Positions 1-10,088 of a DNA stretch of 64,000 bases are shown here, in pieces; positions within the stretch are counted from its first letter, which is position 1; the number at the start of each line of letters is the position of its first letter. The stretch covers positions 292,590-356,589 of the forward strand of contig ML986611.1 in NCBI GenBank assembly GCA_010094045.1. The letters are read 5' to 3'. The notes below the pieces were generated by a model, which worked only from the letters and a program-made list of their open reading frames with translations, was not told the DNA's origin and ran no database searches. The stretch comes from Lojkania enalia (taxonomy: Eukaryota > Ascomycota > Dothideomycetes > Pleosporales). The translations under genes were made by a program, and so were the position numbers.

Positions 1-1419
1 AAATACACCATTGACCTCGGTAGTATCCTCTAAGAGAGTTTCCCGAAACTGATAAATCTCGTTGGTAGAGTCGCGTAAACGGTGAGCGTACGTAACATCG
101 TGGAAAAACTTCTGTGCATCCAGGGATCTACCGAGTAGCAGCGCCAAATTCCGATCTGTGGTTTTGATAATGTACGAAATGAGATCTACTGCCTCGGCTC
201 CAGTAAAGGCACTCTTATACACTAGACCGTCCTTTTCTTTCTCAGCGAGGCCAATTCTATCCCGAAAAACCTCAGCGACGCGTGACAGTAGCGCTGGGTA
301 GACTAAAGGTGCTCTGCGCTGTGAGACAATCATCGCTTGATTTTGCTGTTGCTGAGCCTGGGCAGAGTTTCTTGTGCTCGTGGTGGTCTGCGTAGAACTC
401 GGGCGGGTCACTGTTGAGTTCATGGTTTCGGTGCGTTCAGAAGGGGCCACAACTGTGGATGCCATGGACATTGTTCTGGATTGAATACTCCCTTGACTGG
501 TATTCCTGGCCTTGCTTCCTGGTCCGACGTTCACTGGTGGCGTAGAACCTGCAGGTATCTGCTCTACTGATGAGGCCTCCGTCCCTCCTGATTCTCTCCT
601 TCGACTTGGGATAACCCTGCCGCTCATTGTTTGAGCATATTCGCTATCTCTTGAGTACGCGCTCATGGACATTGTTCGCTCGTCGGGACGCTCAGGCACG
701 ACGCGGCCTTGGGCTGTAGTCCTAGCCATGTGATTCATATATGGCTGTTGTCGGAATGTCTGGGCTGGGGAAGGGCCGTAGCCTGGACCACCGGGGTTGA
801 ACTGAGGACGAGGTCCCGCAGCCATTGACTGAGAGCGATAGGGGTCCGAGTTCATGGCAGGGCCGGGCCCACCGGGAAATCTAGGTGGGATGGGCTTGCT
901 AAACGGGGGCTGTCCGGGAGGAGAGGTTCTCGAGTCGAAGCGCTGGGGCTGGCCATAAGGTTGGCGCTCTGGGCGAAGGGGTCTAGGGAGATACTGCGGC
1001 TGTGGTTGACGCTGGGCCTGGGGAGGTGGACCTTCCGAGTGCCGCTGGCTTCCAGGGTAGCCGTTGGGAGGCGGGCGATTAAAATTGTCTTGGGGTGGGT
1101 CGTAGCTCTGTGGGCGCTGATTGTCGTAGCTGATCGGGCCTCGCTGATCAAAGGGAACAGGCGGCCGCCGATCATAGCTGTTAATTGGCTGCCGCATTGG
1201 AGGAGCACGCTGCAACAAGTCGACCGTCTGTCCCGACATTGTTTGCGCGCGATCCGGTGGCCGCATGGGAGACTGGGAGGTCATGGTCTGCGAGCGACCA
1301 GCCATGGCCGGGTTGGCTCCAAATATGTTGGCGAAAGCGGCATCCCTCGCTCCTGTGGGATGGCCATAGTTTGGAGGGCGCGCATATTCTCTCCCTTGCT
1401 GGTTGCTATAGTCTGCCAT
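1..1419 (-). CDS. rom2: Rho guanine-nucleotide exchange factor, Rom2-like (N-terminal part, runs off the window)
   Basis: An open frame of 473 codons runs from the ATG at 1419 to base 1 with no stop, so the C-terminal part lies outside the window. The first ~360 residues are a disordered Pro/Gln/Ser/Arg-rich tail starting MADYSNQQGREYARPP. From about residue 365 to 465 there is a DEP-like domain (RRAPLVYPALLSRVAEVF, then HRLRDSTNEIYQFRETL) followed by VNGVF, the arrangement found in fungal Rom1/Rom2 proteins. Family members continue with RhoGEF (DH), PH and CNH domains and activate Rho1 at sites of growth, feeding the cell-wall-integrity pathway. Those domains are inferred, not seen. The start was chosen because it is the first ATG of the frame and lies about 730 bp from the divergent vma11 gene. 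Rom1 versus Rom2 paralogue status cannot be settled here. Confidence 0.88.
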   Translation of the reverse strand, partial: MADYSNQQGREYARPPNYGHPTGARDAAFANIFGANPAMAGRSQTMTSQSPMRPPDRAQTMSGQTVDLLQRAPPMRQPINSYDRRPPVPFDQRGPISYDNQRPQSYDPPQDNFNRPPPNGYPGSQRHSEGPPPQAQRQPQPQYLPRPLRPERQPYGQPQRFDSRTSPPGQPPFSKPIPPRFPGGPGPAMNSDPYRSQSMAAGPRPQFNPGGPGYGPSPAQTFRQQPYMNHMARTTAQGRVVPERPDERTMSMSAYSRDSEYAQTMSGRVIPSRRRESGGTEASSVEQIPAGSTPPVNVGPGSKARNTSQGSIQSRTMSMASTVVAPSERTETMNSTVTRPSSTQTTTSTRNSAQAQQQQNQAMIVSQRRAPLVYPALLSRVAEVFRDRIGLAEKEKDGLVYKSAFTGAEAVDLISYIIKTTDRNLALLLGRSLDAQKFFHDVTYAHRLRDSTNEIYQFRETLLEDTTEVNGVF

Positions 1420-2149
1420 GTAGGCGTCTCAGTTGCGAGTAAGCGTCAATGTCTCTAGCACATCCGCGGGCGATCGAGAGCGGTCGTGGAAGGTTCTTTA
1501 GAGGTCGGGTTCGTTGTGTAATACGCAACGCAGAGGCCCCACGGAGAAGCGCAGAGAACGTAGGGAACGCAGGGCGTGCTCGACAGGAGCGTCTCTGAAA
1601 CTGACACCCAGCGAAGAGAGCCGTCCGGTAGGGTGGTAGGCGGCCGGAGGGGTGCGCGATGCGAGAGGTCGTGAATAATGTCGAGAGACAGCAGTCGGGC
1701 GGGTGGTGGCCTCTTCCCGGAGGTGGAGGAGGGCTATCTCCCTAGTCCAGCTAGCCCGGCAAGGGGCCACGGGAACGCCGTCTGCAGCGGTGGGAGAGGC
1801 AAAAGCGGGCGGCGAGGGAGAGGGGGGCTCGACAGAGAAGGGTATAGATGTAATCGTTTTGCGGGGGATCAAGCGTCGCGGGCTGGTGAAGCGGGCGCTG
1901 GGTATCTAGCATGTAGTGAACAAACCCGCAGGTCGCCTTGGTTGGCTTGCGGCCTTGGCGCACCCCCATCACGGGCCAACATCGGCCGCGAGTGGAACCT
2001 TGGAACTATCGTGAAGTGCCATCATCACTCATATCTCCCACCACCACCACCACCACCACCACCGCCGCCCGCAGCTCCCTCCAGGCGCCGGCTACCACAC
2101 CCTCCTACAGCCCCTAACACTCCCGCACCGAACATCACAGTCAGCTAGG
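1420..2149. promoter_or_regulatory. Divergent intergenic region between rom2-like and vma11
   Basis: This stretch separates two genes transcribed away from each other, so it should hold both promoters and 5' leaders. No supported coding frame is present. The last ~130 bases before the vma11 ATG are pyrimidine/CCA-rich, as is common in fungal leaders. I see no clear TATA box for either gene. Confidence 0.6.
2039..2070. repeat. (CCA)n microsatellite in the vma11 leader
   Basis: About nine perfect CCA units followed by CCG units lie 80-110 bases upstream of the vma11 start codon. A translated frame across it gives only a proline run, so I treat it as non-coding. Confidence 0.9.
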
Positions 2150-2959
2150 ATGGATCCGGGCACGCTGTCGCCGGCCTTTGCACCCTTCTTCGGCATGGTA
2201 AGGCATATGTCCCTGCAGGCGCTGATTGACCTCCAAGCTGACAAACATGGTAGAGCGGGATTGCCTTTGCCGTAAGTCCTCCAGTCCCGTGCGGTATTGT
2301 TGACACACTTCTGAAGCTCTACAGATGGTATTCGGGTGTCAGTACCTACCAAATACCCCCAAGTTCAGATGGCGGAGAAGCTAATACACGCGCAGGCTTT
2401 GGAGCTGCCTATGGCACAGCAAAGTCCGGCATTGGCATCTCAGGCGTGGGAACATATAGGCCAGACCTGATCATGAAGGTAGCTGGCAGGTGTCTCGAGC
2501 CTTAAAAGCTCTAGCTGAATCCCTTCACAGTCACTCATTCCCGTTGTCATGTCCGGTATCCTAGCCGTCTATGCCCTCGTAATATCCGTCCTTATAGCTA
2601 GCGATATACGGCCGCCGCCCGCCAAGAACTACTCCCTATTCGCAGGCTTCATGCACATGGCGGCTGGGATGTCTGTGGGACTAGCTGGGCTGGCGGCGGG
2701 CTACGCCATTGGAATTGTGGGTGATGTGGTATGTCAACATGCATCCCGTCTTGGTTCTACAGATTAACTCTTAATAGGGCGTCCGCGCATATATGCGTCA
2801 GTCTAGGATCTTTGTGGGCATGGTCCTGATTCTCATTTTCGCTGAAGTTCTGGGTTTGTATGGGTAAGTCCTAGCACCAATAGACGTTGGCACGGTTGGT
2901 TCGCTGATTATAGTAGACTCATTGTCGCGCTCATCCTAAACACCCGAGCAAGCGGTTGA
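2150..2959 (+). CDS. vma11: V-type ATPase proteolipid subunit c' (Vma11)
   Basis: Join 2150-2197, 2254-2271, 2325-2337, 2396-2478, 2531-2728, 2778-2863, 2917-2959: 163 codons, 162 residues, the normal size for this four-helix proteolipid. Every junction is GT-AG and phases agree. The protein starts [16 protein letters not shown]; conserved segments are [43 protein letters not shown] and the last helix [28 protein letters not shown] without a break. The glutamate of that last helix (AEVLGLYG) is the expected proton-carrying residue. Resemblance to c' and not c rests on the [15 protein letters not shown] segment and the short C-terminal tail. It belongs to the Vo ring that pumps protons into vacuoles and Golgi. 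Exons 2 and 3 are only 18 and 13 nt. Acceptor choice for exon 7 (second TAG) was set by the conserved GLIVALIL. Confidence 0.95.
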
Positions 2960-4063
2960 CGAGCCAATGGTTTCGTGTCATGTATAACAGCTACTGTAGA
3001 AAGGATCGGCAAAAGCATCCACCCATCTATTCATCGCAGGATCCGGGAGTTTATATTCTTTCTATATATGTTGCGGCGTCGCATTTGGGGATTGCGAAAG
3101 GTCAGAAGAAGCGATGGGACCATCTTTAGGGATCCAGGTTTTTTAGTATGCAAGTCAGCTGTTGTCAGCTATTGTCAGCTACAATGGAATTGGAATCCAG
3201 GGTTCCCATATTCCTGAACACCTATTTGAAAAGAGGCACCGCCTCCTGTGGTCTTTGCATTCTTGCGTGACATGTGGCTCAACCACGGTTTACCCAAAAT
3301 CTAGCACCTGCACTCTAGCTGTCGACCGAACCGCGGGCTCGTCCGAGGACTTGCCACCACACCCATTGCACCGCCAAGAGGCTGCGCCCATGACGCCGTT
3401 GTTTGTACGGCGCGCCGGAGCTCTTCAGACAAACGCGTCCAGACGCAAGCGCTGAAACTCGGCGGGCGCGCTCCAAGGTTGTAGTTCTTGATCGAAGGGG
3501 ACATGAGAGAGTGCCGTGTGTATGGGCTCCATTTCCGAAACACAGTATCCACATGCTCAGCGTCTCACCACGTGTCCCGAAAGCCAGATCCATGCGGACG
3601 ATGGATGATTGCTGGGGGAATGCGGGTACATATAACGTGCAGCAGGGCAGGTCGGCCGGTCAATTAATCGCCAATTCAACCCTGTTCCAGGTCCCGTGGC
3701 TTCATTGGACTTCCCCACGCGGTGCGTCATCCATACAAGGCTTACAGCGGGCTGTCTGCCCCCATGCCCGCTGCCCACTGCCCATTTCTCCCCCCTCCTT
3801 TCCCCGTTCCCCATTCCCCATGCAACCCCCGCCATCCAGCCAAGTGCTCGTTGTGACTCTAGACCTCGACCTCTTACGCGCCCCAGCAGCCCAATCCCGC
3901 GGTTGAATGACCGCCGCAAATTGCGCCTTCACATCCTGGAGACCGGCGCCCACAACGTTTGCTATCCTACTACAAACCCAGGTCCGCGCCGCGAGAGCAA
4001 TGTATTAAGGGGATCAGATCCCGCTCCGCTCCTGCCTGCAACCGCAGGCCCAACACGGTAGTC
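2960..4063. other. Intergenic region and leader upstream of the PKA gene
   Basis: It holds the 3' region of vma11 and the promoter and 5' leader of the PKA catalytic gene. Short open frames on both strands show no recognisable motifs. Around 3770-3835 there is a strongly C/T-rich tract, typical of fungal promoters. Nothing else is supported. Confidence 0.6.
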
Positions 4064-5654
4064 ATGGCGACCGCAATCCACAAGATACTGCACCCCCATA
4101 GCTCGCATAGCAAGGGGGAGCGCGACTCCTCGGTCCAGGACGACCACGAGGCTTCGCACGACCGCCAGGACTCGGATATGGAGCAGCGCGCCCGCGAGGA
4201 TGAGAAAAGGGGACTGATGCAGTGGGAGGACCGCAAGGCGCCGCTCTCCCCGGGCCAGATAGACGCGGATCCGGATAGGAAAATGGTGGGACACTCGTCC
4301 AGCGTGCTCCGCCAGGAAGACTTCGAGCTAGTGAAGACGCTGGGAACAGGTGCAGACAGCCCTGGGAACACCTAATGGTGCTTTATCTAGTTCCCGTGCT
4401 GACCACCACTCCAGGCACATTTGCGCGCGTCTGGCTTGTAAGACTCAGTGAACCCCAGAACAACGACGACCGAGACAAGGTCTTTGCCCTGAAGATCCTG
4501 CGGAAGGTAGACGGTATGCGGCTCATCTTTGCTCACACGCTGGCTTGCACTCCAATGCTAACGGTTGCCGTTTCAGTCATTCGCCTGAAGCAGGTGGAAC
4601 ATGTACGGAACGAGCGCAATGTGCTCGCCGCAGTGGCGGGCCATCCTTTTATAACTACCATGGTCGCGAGCTTCCAGGATCACGACTCCCTCTATATGCT
4701 GGCAAGTTACAGTCAACCCCGGTTCGCCCAGACCCTCGCATGCTAACGCATCCTAGCTTGACTATTGTCCCGGGGGCGAAGTATTTAGCTATCTTCGGCG
4801 AGCGCGACGCTTCAACGAGCCCACATCGCAGTTCTACGCCGCCGAGATCGTCCTCATACTAGAGTTTCTACATGAAAGAGAAGGTGTTGCATACCGAGAT
4901 CTAAAGCCTGAGAACATTCTCATAGATGCCGAGGGACACTTAAAACTAGTCGATTTTGGATTCGCAAAGAAAGTCGAGAATCGTAGGTTTCCCGAAATCT
5001 GGTATATATAAGAGATCGTACGCTAATGATTGTGTCATAGGCGAAACATACACGTTATGCGGGACCCCGGAATATCTCGCGCCGGAGGTGATTAGAAACA
5101 CAGGTGCGTCTCCCCCCCGACATTGCGCGATAGCTATCGGATACAAACTAACAGGCACCACCAGGCCATGGCACGGCAGTCGATTGGTGGGCCTTTGGGA
5201 TCCTCGTCTACGAATTCCTGGTCGGCCAACCCCCCTTCTGGGACCAGAACCCCATGAAAATCTATGAACAGTAAGAAATACTCCACCTCTAGCCCCTCCC
5301 ACACATATTCCCAATTTTTAACCCCCTTGCAGAATTGTAGAAGGCCGCGTTCGCTTCCCCTCCGCCATGTCCCCCGAAGCCCGCGACCTCATATCCGGCC
5401 TCTGCACTGTCGACACGTCGAAACGGCTCGGCAACATCAAGGGTGGTGCCGCGGCGGTCAAAGAACACCCCTGGTTCCGGAACATCGACTGGGAGGCTCT
5501 GTACCATAGGAAGGTTAAAGGCCCCATCATCCCACACCTGCGCGGGCCGGCAGACACCCGCAATTTCGACGAGTACGAGCCCGAGAGCGCGAACAGGGAG
5601 CCGTATACCCGCGAGATGAGCGAGAAGTGGGATGAGTGCTTTAAAGATTTTTAA
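4064..5654 (+). CDS. pkaC2: cAMP-dependent protein kinase catalytic subunit (AGC family, second-isoform type)
   Basis: Join 4064-4349, 4415-4513, 4577-4701, 4757-4982, 5041-5103, 5165-5270, 5333-5654: 409 codons, 408 residues. Residues 1-85 are a charged tail; the kinase domain follows with the Gly loop GTGTFARV (94-101), ATP lysine K122 (FALKIL), alpha-C Glu E141, catalytic YRDLKPEN with D218, DFG with D236, activation-loop Thr T250 in [14 protein letters not shown], and the AGC tail ending in the C-terminal FKDF motif, as in PKA. cAMP binding to the regulatory subunit releases it to phosphorylate metabolic and developmental targets. The short N-terminus without a Gln-rich region fits the PkaB/Cpk2-type isoform better than the main one; that is inference. 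Intron 3 (4702-4756) has a GC donor, GCAAGT; the other introns are GT-AG. It is convergent with the haspin gene. Confidence 0.93.
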
Positions 5655-7214
5655 GCGGAAAAAAAGTTGGGTGGTTATGTTGTACTTTGTGGAGTTTTCG
5701 GTGCGGTGGGCATGTGAGGTTTTTTAAGTATGTAGGTGGGATATGTGGTGACGCAGCGTATGCAGGTGTGCGTGCAGCATTTTTTCGTCGTAATGGATGT
5801 TTAACGGAATTGATGAGCGGGTGAGTGCGATGAATGGGTGGATGGGATTCTATGGCTGGCTAATCGATGGGTCGGGATGTGTGCCTCGGGGAAACCCCCC
5901 TTTTTCTTTTCCATCGGGATATATGATACCTTGTTGTATGTATGAGGAATGACGATGATGTCGAATCGATATGTATGTATTTCTAACCGTCCTCGAACCC
6001 CATTTCTCGCAAACCGCGCAACGAGCCGTGCATGCTCACAACACGACCGATCGATGGCATGAGCATTCTTCAGCGAAAAGGCCCGAGCTGGCCCTCACAA
6101 ATGCAGTTTGGAACTTGCAGGGTTGAGGGGTCTTTTGCTGCGAATTCACGTCAGCTTCAAACTGGTAAACAAAAAGAAGACTCAGTGAGCCTGAGAAAAC
6201 TCCCTTTTTAAGATTCTGCTCTCCTAACTTACATTTTCAATACAAGCCCGATCCTAAAACGCCACATGTCGGAATCGAACTAGAGAAATAAACTTACAGT
6301 CCTGATATCATCAACGGTGAGTATCAGCGACTGTCAACAGGGAGGTATGAACACCCCTCAAGCCACCCGACTAAGCGTTGTGACCCGTGGGGGAAGGTAG
6401 TTAGAAGATGCCTGGTTTAGGGGGGCATTGCGTTCAACTCGAATCGCACTTCCTTACCGCCCCATACCCCATCCATCGCATGCTTAGCCACTCAGCTCCT
6501 CTCTCCTACCTCTCACACCGTAGATACACTCTCCCCGCTCAGCGTAATAGACTAACCACCCATTTCCTTTAACCCTCTTTTTAACCTTCTCATTCGCTAC
6601 GTATCCATCATTCCATTACACCACGTACGTAGTAAATTATCTTCTCCGTCAAGATGGACGAGCAAGGTTAAAGGTATCTGTAGATCAATATTTAACAGTA
6701 TCCTAGGAGGGCTTTACGTAGACTAGTATTTGGGCCATGAAGTAGCGATTGATATAGACGCGGGACATGGATAAGATGTGGGTTATGCATATCCATATTC
6801 AAATTTATTGTCATATTCATGTTCATGGGTTGTTGTCATGTTGATATTTATAGTTATTCATATTCCTACCGTACCCAAGTACAACTTAAGCCACTTAAGC
6901 AATATGTAGAAATATCCGGGTTCCATGCTCCCGTAATTATGTGTGTGTGTGTGTATGCAGGAAACATGCCATCTTAAATGCCAGAGGTGCAAACAGAAAT
7001 CGCTTTCGGATCGTCCAAGACGCAAAATGCTAGATAACGCCATGCGACATTCCATACAATGCCAACCACTCCATCCCAATGCAAACCTTGACACTCCTCA
7101 CCAAAAAAAATTTTCCGCTAATCAATTTGCAGCGCTCCAAAACACATTATCGCCAATAAATTTCGGCACCGATTGCCAGCAGCCAGGTCCCCCAACTCGA
7201 GTCCTCATCCGCAC
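5655..7214. other. Convergent 3' intergenic region between PKA and haspin genes
   Basis: Both neighbours end here, so it should contain two 3' UTRs. No coding frame is convincing. There is a short (GT)n run at 6940-6954 and an AT-rich stretch at 6780-6900. I searched for tRNA-like boxes and found only a chance TTCGATT on the minus strand near 6270 without pairing arms. Confidence 0.55.
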
Positions 7215-9311
7215 CTAACACGCCATAACATCCTCTGCATCCAACCACCCCCTCTCCATCGCCAACACAACAAGCTCCTTGACGCTCTCCAAACACCCCT
7301 CCCTACCCAACACATATGGGTCTAGCAACAACTCCACGCGCTGAAGAATCTTATGCAGCCTCGTTGCCTTCCGCTTCACCTTCTCTTCATCCTTTGCACC
7401 CTTGATATTTCGCATAACTTGCTCATCCGCCAAATTCTTCGGCTCGCTGCCCTCAATGTTGAGAAGTAGCTTGTACAAGAGGAAATGCGCCCATAACAAG
7501 TTTGTCTTGGGGTAAAATCCTTTCCAGACATCGCTGGGCGACTTGACGTACTTAACACCACCCATCTCGCGGCTCGCAGGATCGGGCGGTTCGAGCATGC
7601 CTTCATTGTTTTGCGCCATGGGATCGTTGTACAAGACCACCGCGCGCATATACCGATAGATCTCGTACTGGTATTCCGAGTCCGCGGACGCGGTGAACAG
7701 ACCCATGTCCTTATTCAAGTCCAGGTACGCGACATCTGGCTCTGAGGCTGGGGATTCCGAGTCGCTGGATATGGAAGGCGAGAGTGAGAGCTGGGAGACG
7801 GATGACAGCGAGGACCGTCGATCGGTCAAGGGCGAAAGATGAACGACATCGGCGCGGGCCAATGTGTAATCGATGACGGTTGTCTCGAGGCCCGTGAAGC
7901 CCAACTTGCGCTGCAACGGGCGATGGACGGCCGTCTCTGTAAGACTAGAATCCGAGCGAGTAGATCGGATACAGACGTTCTCCAGATGGAGGTCGCGGTG
8001 CTCGAAACGAACTGCTTCTTCTGCTTTCGCAACACTTAAACATACACCCCAAAACACGTCCCAAATCTCCCATATATTGCTGATGCCGCCTGCATCGATA
8101 ACCTTCTCGCAGTCGGTTCCGGCATCTTGCATCTCAACAACTGCCCAGAGCTGTGTATCATCGTAGCTAGACTTCTTAGTTGGGTTAGGGAACTCGGATT
8201 TCTTCGTCCTTGCCCTAGCCTTGTTCCAGTCTCTCCAGGCTTGGCAGAAGGAAGCGGAGGGGCGACCTTGGAGGATAGTGAGTTCGCGGAAGTTCGTGAA
8301 GCCAGGGATGTGGTTGAGGTTTTGGAGCAGCCTGACTTCAGACTGGACGTCTTCAACAACAGATTTCCACAGGTCTTTCTCTTTTCTCTCGGCTAGTGCC
8401 CTTTCTAGACGCCTTGCTGTATCTGCCTTGCCCCTAGTCCTGGAACCGGCCTTGTTATTACTAGAAATTAGAGCATCATCAGGTGTTCGCAGCGCCACAA
8501 GTTTAAGGACAGACTCTTGGGCGGCCCCCTCAACGGCTATTTTCAGCTTCAAACGGTACACCTCGCTAAATGAAGCTTCAGCAATCTTGGTGACCGTGAA
8601 ATGGGGATCCAGCTCCGAGGCCCATTCTTCGAAAGAAATGATCTTCTTACGGTCACTAAGATCCAAAAGAGGCTTCGCATAGGTCGTGTAGACAGCGCTA
8701 GGCTCTGGGGGTTTGTCAGGAGTTAGAAGATGGGGTTTTGCTTGTGGATTAGGGATCTTCGTTCTCGGATGACCCCTCCCTTTCCGAACTGGTGTCCTCG
8801 GAGCGGATGGAATGACTTCGTGCGTCTGGCTCCTGTTTTTATTCGAAGGTGAGGCTTCACGACTAGAAGATGTTGATGCCCGCTTTAGTGATGACTCCTT
8901 AGTGGCTCCTTTCTGGCCACTCTCTGGCTGGCGATCTTTGTCTTTCTCTCCTGCAAGATTTTCATCCAATCTCATTTGCTCCTCCTGCTCCTCTCGCAAA
9001 CCCTCCTCTTTCGGCGTCTCGCTATTTAGATCCAGACTCTTCAAAGCCTTTCGTAGCTTCTGCCCCCTTTCCTTGGACGGCATAGTAGCCTTCTCTACCG
9101 CGACATTATTCTTCAATGCCAATGCTTCAAGTTGTTGCTCCACTTCCACAACAGATACAACACCATTATTCTCCACTTCCTTCATAAAAGCCTCTTTAAC
9201 ATCCAGATTATCCTTTGTGAAATCATCTTTACCCGGTGACATGAATTTGGCGTATCGCGAAGCCGTCAAATTCGCAGTACGCTTTCCGTAGACCTGTTTG
9301 GGTGGTGCCAT
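7215..9311 (-). CDS. Haspin-like serine/threonine protein kinase
   Basis: A single 698-residue frame without introns. Residues 1-220 are charged and disordered. From about residue 226 (FEEWASELDPHFTVTKIAEASFSEVYRL cut at the glycine-poor loop) a haspin-type kinase domain begins, with the ATP lysine near 271 (VLKLVALR), the catalytic HRDLHLEN near 436-443, and a metal-binding motif DYT near 480 (VIDYTLAR) in place of the usual DFG. DYT, a Ser-rich insert after it and a short C-lobe ending with an LLLDPYVLGREG-type helix all fit haspins. Members phosphorylate histone H3 at Thr3 and recruit the chromosomal passenger complex to centromeres in mitosis. The start is the first ATG and opens MAPPKQVYGKRTANLTASRY, consistent with a conserved basic N-terminal motif. 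Confidence 0.92.
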   Translation of the reverse strand: MAPPKQVYGKRTANLTASRYAKFMSPGKDDFTKDNLDVKEAFMKEVENNGVVSVVEVEQQLEALALKNNVAVEKATMPSKERGQKLRKALKSLDLNSETPKEEGLREEQEEQMRLDENLAGEKDKDRQPESGQKGATKESSLKRASTSSSREASPSNKNRSQTHEVIPSAPRTPVRKGRGHPRTKIPNPQAKPHLLTPDKPPEPSAVYTTYAKPLLDLSDRKKIISFEEWASELDPHFTVTKIAEASFSEVYRLKLKIAVEGAAQESVLKLVALRTPDDALISSNNKAGSRTRGKADTARRLERALAERKEKDLWKSVVEDVQSEVRLLQNLNHIPGFTNFRELTILQGRPSASFCQAWRDWNKARARTKKSEFPNPTKKSSYDDTQLWAVVEMQDAGTDCEKVIDAGGISNIWEIWDVFWGVCLSVAKAEEAVRFEHRDLHLENVCIRSTRSDSSLTETAVHRPLQRKLGFTGLETTVIDYTLARADVVHLSPLTDRRSSLSSVSQLSLSPSISSDSESPASEPDVAYLDLNKDMGLFTASADSEYQYEIYRYMRAVVLYNDPMAQNNEGMLEPPDPASREMGGVKYVKSPSDVWKGFYPKTNLLWAHFLLYKLLLNIEGSEPKNLADEQVMRNIKGAKDEEKVKRKATRLHKILQRVELLLDPYVLGREGCLESVKELVVLAMERGWLDAEDVMAC

Positions 9312-10088
9312 GGTTCAGACGATTGTTAACGAGGCATGGATAAAACGGGTAGTAGGCAGAAGGAATAAAAAAAAAGGACGAGCGAAAAGGGGTGGTTCGG
9401 GAGGCCGGAAGGGCTAGGGCTCAGTGCGTCAGCCGTACAATGATGATGTAGTTGAAGGAGGTGAAGGTGAAGTAGCGAGAAGGGTCAGGGTCTGTATTCA
9501 ACTTGCCAAAGAAGGCTTAGCGTAGTGGCGTTGGCCGAGCAACGCTCCCGCCTGAACTATAGAACGATATCAGCGCGAGCTAATTCGAACCTCCGAGGTT
9601 CGTAGTCACAGCATATTTATTTGGTCAAGCTTCAATATCACAAACTGGACGGACGGTTACTTCTGCCAAGGTAATTGGCTTTCAGCACTGTATCCCGCAT
9701 CCGTTGTTGCTGATTACGATTACTCCGTCATACTCCCGCTAGCCCCCGCCACCGGCATTCTTCATTCCTAATGCCCTAGCTAAAAGAGCAAAGACATATC
9801 CCATGTCTAAATCGTGTACCTTTAAAGCCTCCTACGTGAGTCATCGCAAGAATGAGAGCATCCGCCAATAGACCTGCAACGAGCAGATGTGATGGTATAA
9901 CAAAACGTACAGTCCCTAAGAGTGAAAATTTCTAATCGCTCAAGAAACGCTAGCAGACCGGTGACAAAGAAAGTAACATAGAAAAATGATATACCATGCG
10001 ATGCATGACCCCGTATATGCAATTTACAACCAATGGAAATGATGGGCGCTGGGAGCACCATCCCAAGGAAACTTCACGAAAAGATAAG
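9312..10088. other. Intergenic region between haspin promoter and ssk1 3' end
   Basis: It should hold the haspin promoter and the ssk1 3' UTR. At 9518-9606 there is a tRNA-like stretch with an A-box-like TAGCGTAGTGG and a perfect short hairpin CGAACCTCCGAGGTTCG, but I cannot fold an acceptor stem, so no tRNA is called. No coding frame is supported. Confidence 0.5.

Noticed and set aside
1678..2148. 156-codon plus-strand open frame before vma11
   Set aside because: It ends in a proline run from the CCA microsatellite, has no motif and lies in the divergent promoter.
6262..6300. B-box-like AGTTCGATTCC on the minus strand
   Set aside because: The flanking arms do not pair and no A-box lies at a suitable distance.
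9518..9610. tRNA-like sequence with an A-box-like TAGCGTAGTGG and a GGTTCG motif
   Set aside because: No acceptor stem pairs at the right distance, and the TTCG-containing hairpin has only a 3-base loop. It could be an old tRNA-derived fragment, but I cannot support a gene.
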